Shown one piece after another: positions 57,055-64,000 of a stretch of 64,000 bases of DNA. A program made the translations under genes and the position numbers. Origin of the DNA: Myrmaecium sp. VS I D KN 1 (Eukaryota; Ascomycota; Dothideomycetes; Valsariales; Valsariaceae); contig JADQAV010000003.1 of the NCBI GenBank assembly GCA_019775845.1, positions 496,001-560,000 of the forward strand, written 5' to 3'. How positions within the stretch are numbered: position 1 is the stretch's first letter; each line of letters opens with the position of its first letter. The notes below the pieces were generated by a model, which did not search any database, was not told the origin of the DNA, and saw nothing but the letters and a program-made list of their open reading frames with translations.

Positions 57055-59042
57055 ATGGCCGAGCGGTACATCCCAGAGCATCGTCGCACGACGTTCAAAG
57101 CAAAGAACACGTTCAAGCCGGACGAACTTCGCCGCCGTCGTGAGGAGCAGCAGGTTGAGATTCGCAAGGCCAAGCGCGAGGAGAACCTTGCCAAGCGTCG
57201 AGGCATCACCGGTCTAGGTCAATCTGTTGGTGCTTCCCCGGACAGCGACGATGAGGGTGTAAATATCGAGAGCCAGGTAAGGGTTTCTTTCTCCCTCTGA
57301 TCCCATCGTCCCACGATGTCTGGCGGGGACAAGGCTGCTGCACATGAAGCTGCAACGTCCGTATACTGTGGCCCTCTCGTCTTGTCAGCAGTTTTTTTCT
57401 CGAGATTATCGCTGGCGGGGGCGTTTGTTTTGTTGGTCGATTGTTGGCTAGGAGAACTGCGATCATCCTTATCCGCACGAGCCAACAAAGACCCCCCCGC
57501 CTTATCGTATATTCTCTTCTAATACTATGGCCTGTGTATATGTTTCGCTGACGATGATGTTGTGTAGTTGAATGAGGAGCTTCCTCAGATGGTTCAGGGT
57601 GTCTTCTCCGACCAAATCGATGAGCAGATTCAAGCCACCACCAAGTTCCGGAAGCTTCTGTCCAAAGAACGTAACCCACCCATCGAGAAGGTTATCGAGA
57701 CCGGCGTCGTCAGCCGTTTCGTGGAGTTCCTCCGCTCTCCCCACACCCTCGTTCAATTCGAGGCTGCCTGGGCCTTGACGAATATCGCCTCCGGTTCCGC
57801 CCAGCAAACCCAGGTCGTGATTGAGGCTGGTGCTGTGCCCATCTTCGTCGAGCTCCTGAGCAGCCCTGAGCCTGATGTGCGTGAGCAGGCTGTTTGGGCG
57901 CTGGGTAACATCGCCGGTGACAGTCCCGCTTGCCGCGACTTCGTTCTGGCAGCCGGTGCTCTTAAGCCCCTCCTTGCCCTCCTTGGAGACAGCCGCAAGT
58001 TGAGCATGCTTAGGAATGCAACCTGGACACTCAGCAACTTCTGCCGTGGCAAGACCCCCCAGCCTGATTGGCAAACCGTAAGTTCTCATATCGCTTGTCG
58101 TCGCTATCTTTGAAGCTAATGCAACTCCAGATTGCCCCCGCTCTGCCCGTGCTCGCCAAACTCGTCTATTCGCTTGATGACGAGGTTTTGATCGATGCTT
58201 GCTGGGCTATTTCGTACCTTTCCGATGGATCTAACGACAAGATCCAGGCCGTTATCGAGGCCGGCATCCCCCGCCGGCTCGTTGAGCTGCTGATGCATGC
58301 CTCTACCTCCGTGCAGACCCCGGCACTTCGCTCTGTCGGTAACATCGTCACCGGTGATGACGTCCAGACTCAAGTCATCATCAACTGCGGTGCTTTGCCC
58401 GCCCTCTTGTCACTCCTAAGCTCTACGAAAGACGGTATCCGGAAGGAAGCTTGCTGGACCATCTCCAACATCACTGCTGGAAATTCCACCCAAATCCAGG
58501 CTGTTATCGATGCCAACATCATCCCGCCTCTGGTACACCTCCTCCAGAACGGCGACTTCAAGACCCGTAAGGAGGCGTGCTGGGCCATCTCCAACGCCAC
58601 CTCTGGCGGCCTTCAGAAGCCTGAGCAAATCCGCTACCTCGTCCAGAGTGGCTGCATCAAGCCTTTGTGCGACCTCCTCGCCTGTCCCGATAACAAGATC
58701 ATCCAGGTTGCTCTTGATGGTTTGGAGAACATCCTCAAGGTTGGCGAAATGGACAAGCAGGCTGCTGAGGGTACCGGCGAGCCCATCAACCGTTATGCTC
58801 TCTTCATCGAGGAAGTTGGTGGCATGGAGAAGATTCATGACTGCCAAAACAATGCCAATGAGGAAATCTACATGAAGGCATACAACATGATTGAGAAGTA
58901 CTTCTCAGACGAGGAGGAGGCGGCTGGCGACATGAACGAGCTAGCTCCGCAGCAGGGCCAGGATGGCCACTTCGGTTTTGGCGCCAACCAACAAACCCAG
59001 AACTTCAACTTCGCCAACGGCGGCGATACTATGGACATGTGA
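57055..59042 (+). CDS. SRP1: importin subunit alpha (karyopherin alpha)
   Basis: Adaptor that recognises classical nuclear localisation signals and pairs with importin beta. Exons 57055..57276, 57568..58077 and 58131..59042 give 547 residues, standard length. The N-terminal importin-beta-binding domain has [20 protein letters not shown] and [13 protein letters not shown]. Ten ARM repeats follow with the NLS-groove Trp/Asn pairs: [81 protein letters not shown] and [14 protein letters not shown]. The C-terminal helix segment ([20 protein letters not shown]) fits the exportin-binding end, then an acidic and Gly/Gln/Asn-rich tail. The first intron is 291 nt, much longer than others here. Upstream context (CGCCATGG) supports the start. 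Confidence 0.97.
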
Positions 59043-61370
59043 GGGGAGTACGATCTGCTTCTCTCACCTACACCACCAATGCTTGGTTGAGTCCATTCCC
59101 GGTCTTGGTTCGGAGTTTCCAACTAATGGACCCGTATCAGCGGAAGGCACTTCGCTGGAGAATAAGGAGGCACGGGCGCGCTCGAGTTTTTCGATTATGA
59201 TCTTCTATATTAACGATGAACCCACTGTCAAGCTTCAGACTCCCCCGACTCACCCCGTCACATGAGCATTGCCCCAGACACCCTACCAACACGTCACTGC
59301 ACACATCTTCTCCCCTGAGCAACCCCCTTGGTCGGTTGCTCATATTTCCCCCCTCCCTCATGGCCAAGCCTGAGCATTCCCCACTAAGATACACCGTCTT
59401 GTACTCCCCCCCTTCCTGTAAACTTCCCGTTCGTCCTCTACCCGGCTTCACCGGCATCATATCCCTGGCGTTACATGAGGTTTCTAATTGAATTTTCCTG
59501 GTTCCCCATCTTTCATCCAACTCTCTATCGTTACGGTCTATCGCTTTTGTCTCTCATCCGCTCCCGGCTCGTCCGTCCCAATCTCCCTCCCACTTCCCTT
59601 CCGGTATGGTAGCTAAACCTGGATCGAAAAAAATCTATTGCTATCGGTACACCGACGTGAAGAAATCCTCGCCCAGATCCTAGGCTTCTGCCATACTGGG
59701 AGCACATGAAGATACTTGACCCTGTACGCCTTCCATAAATCTCGCCGTTCTGGTTCTAGCATCTGAAATTTTCTGATAAGTAAACACTTGGTGACGCGTC
59801 GGATGACGTCTGGTAAGCAAGCTGTCCCCGCGTCCGATCTCGCTGCCTAAATATGACCACAGGCGCGTCAAGAGGCGCCTTACACTCTCCAACATGTACA
59901 CATACATCCGTCCAATCGATCCACCTTCCCCAGTCCCTCACCGAAACCGTGGAGCGCGCCCTTGCCAAAGATCATCCCTTGTTCGCCTCGCCTCGCCACA
60001 CCGGTCCCAGAGGCGGCGACGTGACTGCAGACCCCGTCCAGCGCTCCAGCGCGCTCCCTCGTCGACCTGGCAAGGCTTGTTGTCATGTAAGCAATCAACA
60101 CAATGGAAGAGAGCATCATGTACGGGCCTTGCACGACGACGCTCGCGGTTACGCGGTCGGGGTAAGGTGGTTATAAGCTCAGAGCAGAGCTGTAGAACGG
60201 CAGCGGAATAGATAGATGAATATACAAACAAGGGGATTCGGACGGTCGGAGGATTTGAGGGCAGAGGTTGTATACGGGGACTTGCTCGACTTCCCTCAGA
60301 AGCCGCTCCACCAGCTGACGGCGGGGTCAAGGACAAAGCTGGTGGAGTTGAGGAGGATGCGTCGGCCTATGCTTGACCACGGAAATCGCCATGTAATCGC
60401 TCACTGCCGCGAGAGACGTACCACAGCAACCACGACGAACACTCACACGAGGCATACAAACAGGAGACCAGAAGCGCGTCCGACATCAACAACCGTGCCA
60501 TTCCTAATTTTCTTTTTCTTTTACTGTCACCTGGGAAAAGCCAAAAAAAGAGAATTTCCAAGGACGACATGTACTCCAAGCCGGATATGGATCCCTCCTT
60601 TCAAGAGCAAAAAGGATAACTAAACAACACGAAGAGAAGAACGAAGTTTCCACAAAGAAGGGAAAAAAAATGGAAAGCCCATCTTCACTCTTCCTACCAA
60701 AAGCTAAAAGAAGAACGATCAAATGCCGCCAAGCGAAGCTCTCCACAATTCAAATTCGGAAAAAAAAAAATCCTTTACAAAGAGAGCAGCGTAAAAAGAG
60801 ATAGCGCGCGCGCGCGAAAAGCGGTACTCCGAGCGAGAAAGGATAGAGAACTAGAAACCCTGCGGAAGGGGGGTTCAAGCGGGCGAAACGACTACGATAA
60901 ACCAACACTAACAAGAAAAACGTCTTTCGTTCCAAAAAAAAAGAGCAAAGGGGGGTTAAGAACGCAGTGAAATCATTCCGGTCGTAGAAGCGAAGAAGAA
61001 GAAACGAAAAAAGGCGGCGAGGATGACGGCGTGAAGGTAAAGAGCGAAACAAAGGAGAGCTAGAGGGAGGCTTGGAAGGCGCTGGAACATCGGAATCCGA
61101 GGGGATTTAGGTGCACGTCTCCGATCTTCTCTTTGTCCCGTATCCTCTGAAGAGTCCCAGCGTGCTCCGGTAAAGTGAGCCGGGAACAGAAGAGGACGGC
61201 GCCTTTTTTTGCAGCGGGCTGAACGGGCGGAGGAGAAGGCAGTGCGCAAGAAAACGGAGCGTCCGGTGGTGGATGGTTCGGAAAAGGAGAAGGAAAAGAA
61301 AACGTTTGAGTGACGAACGACGGCCATCGATCTTAACTCTTCTCCCTCGCATTTGATGAGGGAGGGGGTA
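59043..61370. other. 2.3 kb intergenic between convergent genes
   Basis: 59250-59620 is pyrimidine-rich on the plus strand (importin alpha 3' side) and 60560-61320 is purine-rich on the plus strand (RasGEF 3' side). A CG alternation occurs near 60806. Small frames at 59880-60340 on the minus strand do not resemble known proteins. Confidence 0.6.
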
Positions 61371-64000
61371 TCATTTATAGGAATCCGGATTCCGAGAGAA
61401 GCCTAGTGACTGGGTCAGCCGTCTCGCTCTCCTCGTAGATTCCGAAGCCACGCTGCTGCTGCGGCCGCGGCTACGGCCGCGGCTGTGGCTGTGGCTGTGG
61501 CTGTCATCATACCTAGCGATCTTCTCGTCCTCCCGCTCCCGCGGTTCCACCTGCAGACTCATCTCGTACATCTCGTGCACGTCGCCGGCGGATTGCATGT
61601 TGGTGAGGATGTAGTCCTGCAGTTCCGGAACGGGCTGGAGCGGATAGGGCACGTTCTGGTATTGCTGGATGTCGCGGATGACTTCGGCGGTCTTGGCGCG
61701 TTTGGCGAAGTTGATCAGGTTCGTCTTCTTGATGAGCGATGGGATGCCGTCCTCGATGAAGGTGAGATCGGTGAGGTAGACACCTGTGGAGATGTTAGCT
61801 TAGGTTGGCCGGACAGGATGAAACTGGACGCACCGAAGAACGGAATGCACGGCGGGTTGGCCTTGTGCAATGTCTCTCTATACTCGTTGAAGTTCTTCGT
61901 ACTACCCATAAGCTTGCGCATGTTCTCAAGCGTGGACATGGTGCGGGCGTTGACGCCACTCCAAGTCCGACCGAGTCGGTGAATGGGTGCAGTGCCAAGA
62001 GCGGAGATGATGGAAGTGAGTGTGGAAAAGTTGTTCAGCGCTCGGCATTTCTGTTCATGTTAGAAAACTCCACTTTTTGTTTGGGAAAAGCGGAGGACTT
62101 ACGTCTGCAACATTGACGAAGTGTTTGATCACCACCACTCTTTGCTTCACATCTTTCTGTGTGAGGATCATTTGGGCAACCCAGTTTGTGAGCTGGTTCG
62201 AGTGAAGAATCAACGCCTTCACGTTGGCCGCTGGATCCGGTTCGCCAGGCGCCAGCTTCTTCTGCCATGTCTTATTCAAGCACTCGGTCGGCTTGATCTT
62301 TCCGTAGAGCCTCGACTCGATGATTGTGAGCTGGCGCGCGAATTCGGTCGGGTCGATATCGAGGAATTTCAACTTCTTCATGTGTTTCGGAAGAATGGGC
62401 TGAGGCGTCTGAGTGTTCAAGGTAAGGACGAGACGCTTCGCAGGCAGGTCTTGCCCGCGTGATCGCTGATCTACTGAAGTCATCAATGGGCCCGCGCCAG
62501 GTGTGCTTGTTGTTGCGACATGGTCTTTCGCAAAGTTGTAGACCCTCTGGATCAGGGCCTGAGCCTCAGCATCGTTGCCTTCCATCCAGTAGTTGTCGAA
62601 CCAACTCTTCAAGATGTTCACCACCCTGAAGCGGATCGGCTTTTGCTTCTTGTCGACCCACTTCTGGTAGTCCTCCCTGCTAAGGCCGCTCGGGGGTTGG
62701 ATGCTCCACCGTTTCACGAGTAATTCGAACAGCTCGTTGGCGGAAGTGAATGACCGATAGGTCAGCAAGAAGGTATTGTTGAACGGTGAGTCGAGCCGGT
62801 CATGACGAGTGAGTTGCTCCACAAGACCCATCAATGTGCCTCCCCTCAGTTGTGGCGGGTTGACCTTGTGGTCATACGAAATCTCGCCTTCATAGTCGAG
62901 TTTCAAGAACTCCGGCACTTCTTCCACGACCGGAGCTGGCATGAGAGGCGCAGGGACTTCGCCGAAGAACTTCTTCACCTTTTCGCTGCCGCCTGCCCTG
63001 AAGTTTTCGGGTCGTCCTAGTTCGTCGAATCCAATGCCTTCCGAATATGTGTGATGCTGCGTCATATCCTTGATGAGCGGACGCTGCGCCTTTTGTGAAA
63101 GTGACCGGTTGTGGAACTGGGCGGCATCGGTATCCGTGTTCCTCCGCGGGTCGGTGCGAACGCCGTTGCTGGTGAGGGGCATGCTATCGGCAAGGTCCTG
63201 TAAAGTGGCATATAATTGCACCGTTGTCGACTCTAATTCCCGGAGAACAGCGCCCACGACGTTGACGCGGTTCTCAAGTGAGTCGCCTCGCATCTCCGAC
63301 CACTCGTCGCCCAGAGGCGCGCTCACGGCCTGGCAAGCGAGGATGAGTTCCGAGACGAGGTCGTAGATTGATTGTTTCTGAACGGTGAAATCTCCGAGCT
63401 GCTGGCCCTGCGGGGTGGATGCCAGAGCGGACAGATTGATGGATTCGATCATCGATATCCATGGTCTGTATACATCCAACACTTTCGATCCACTCTTGCA
63501 AATACTCTCGCTCAGCATCTGGTGCTTCAAAGGCGTGATGATTTTGTCGCGCACGACCAGTTGTTCGTCGAGTCTGCGAATGCTCGCCATGATCATGATC
63601 TTCACTTCTTCCAGGCGCTCGAGGAGCTTCGCATCTAGTCGTGCAGTCGGTTCGACGGAAGGTTCGTAATCGTCCTGATCGATAAATGACATCGGCTCCG
63701 TCTCGTCCAAGCCATTGTTTTGCCAGTTGCCGCCCGCGCGACTGCCGACGACAAATCCTGGGATGAGTCGCGGAATGTCCTCGCCGCGCTGTTGCCGGGC
63801 TACCTCCACAAAGCCATACACACCGTTGAGTACGCCGTCTGCCTCTTTCAAGCACTTCGAATATGAATCGGGGGGGGGAAAGTCGGCGGCGGCGATGTGT
63901 GAGGAAAGGACGAGTTTGGAGAAGCGTGACATGGTTTCGCGGAAATGAGGGTAAAGCGCCTTGTTAGTGGAAATGATTGAAGGATTACCCGAGTGGTTGT
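61371..64000 (-). CDS. CDC25: Cdc25-family Ras guanine nucleotide exchange factor, partial (5' end off window)
   Basis: Activates Ras upstream of cAMP-PKA and MAPK signalling at the membrane. Visible exons: >64000..62103, 62050..61834 and 61783..61371, about 841 residues; the frame stays open to the right edge, so the N-terminus (usually with an SH3 domain) is missing. A Met codon at 63932 is probably internal, because the preceding codons (STNKALYPHFRETMSRFSKL) also read as protein. The middle helical region includes SKCLKEADGVLNGVYGFVEV. The REM domain is GTLMGLVEQLTRHDRLDSPF and NTFLLTYRSFTSANELFELL. The catalytic RasGEF domain runs from LDIDPTEFARQLTIIESRLY through NQLTNWVAQMILTQKDVKQR, KCRALNNFSTLTSIISALG, RLGRTWSGV, PPCIPFFGVYLTDLTFIEDG and NLINFAKRAKTAEVI. 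The C-terminus is Ser/His/Arg-rich (SHSHSRGRSRGRSSS). Confidence 0.93.

Noticed and set aside
59880-60336. Minus-strand frames of 84 and 132 codons, one starting with a short hydrophobic helix
   Set aside because: Overlap each other in different frames, no recognisable domain, no supporting splice structure; treated as chance.
63932-63934. Met codon as the start of the RasGEF
   Set aside because: The frame continues upstream to the window edge with protein-like sequence matching the family, so the true start lies outside.

Overview
This window is nuclear DNA from a filamentous ascomycete (Pezizomycotina-type). The evidence is the gene content: a Cdc25-family RasGEF, a phosducin-like protein, a G-protein beta subunit, a CUL4 with an N-terminal extension, MGM1, POT1, a fungal DUF4211 protein and a UPF0643 family member. 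The splicing also fits: introns are mostly 48-130 nt, with GTRNGT donors and CTAAC/CTGAC branch sites. Coding exons have very GC-rich third positions and intergenic DNA is full of pyrimidine/purine tracts and microsatellites. I cannot place it to order or genus.

I can support 21 protein genes. From left to right: a CofD/YvcK-like protein (3' end cut off by the window start); a small one-helix protein resembling a complex I accessory subunit; a COMPASS Shg1-domain protein; eIF2B delta (GCD2); a Sec14/PDR16-type lipid transfer protein; DNA polymerase alpha B subunit (POL12); a Bud14-like SH3 protein; a phosducin-like protein; the heterotrimeric G-protein beta subunit; a DUF4211 protein; a small conserved-looking protein; ribosomal protein uS14 (RPS29); a two-PH-domain Opy1-like protein; the ribosome-maturation GTPase EFL1/RIA1; a predicted multi-pass membrane protein; a GT8 glycosyltransferase; cullin-4; mitochondrial dynamin MGM1; a UPF0643 protein; telomere protein POT1; importin alpha; and a Cdc25-type RasGEF (5' end beyond the right edge). 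That list counts 22 loci, one of which (the membrane protein) is only moderately supported.

Most exon structures were built by joining splice sites so that the reading frame and family motifs continue; every multi-exon complete model closes as a whole number of codons. Notable are two internal micro-exons (18 and 21 nt) and several coding terminal exons of 3-28 nt, which simple ORF scanning misses.

Functional links: the phosducin-like protein (a Gbeta-gamma folding chaperone in studied fungi) and its expected client Gbeta are successive genes on the same strand, separated by 3.9 kb without a recognisable gene. A RasGEF of the Ras-cAMP route lies further right. The rest are core housekeeping genes (translation, replication, telomere, nuclear import, mitochondrial fusion, ubiquitin ligase). 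I see no CRISPR array, rRNA, tRNA, biosynthetic cluster or intact mobile element. I found no clear evidence of a wholly new system; the most interesting items are the Gbeta/phosducin pairing, the micro-exon splicing, paired QxRLxF motifs in the DUF4211 protein, an uncharacterised CofD-like enzyme, and long strand-biased pyrimidine tracts downstream of many stops.
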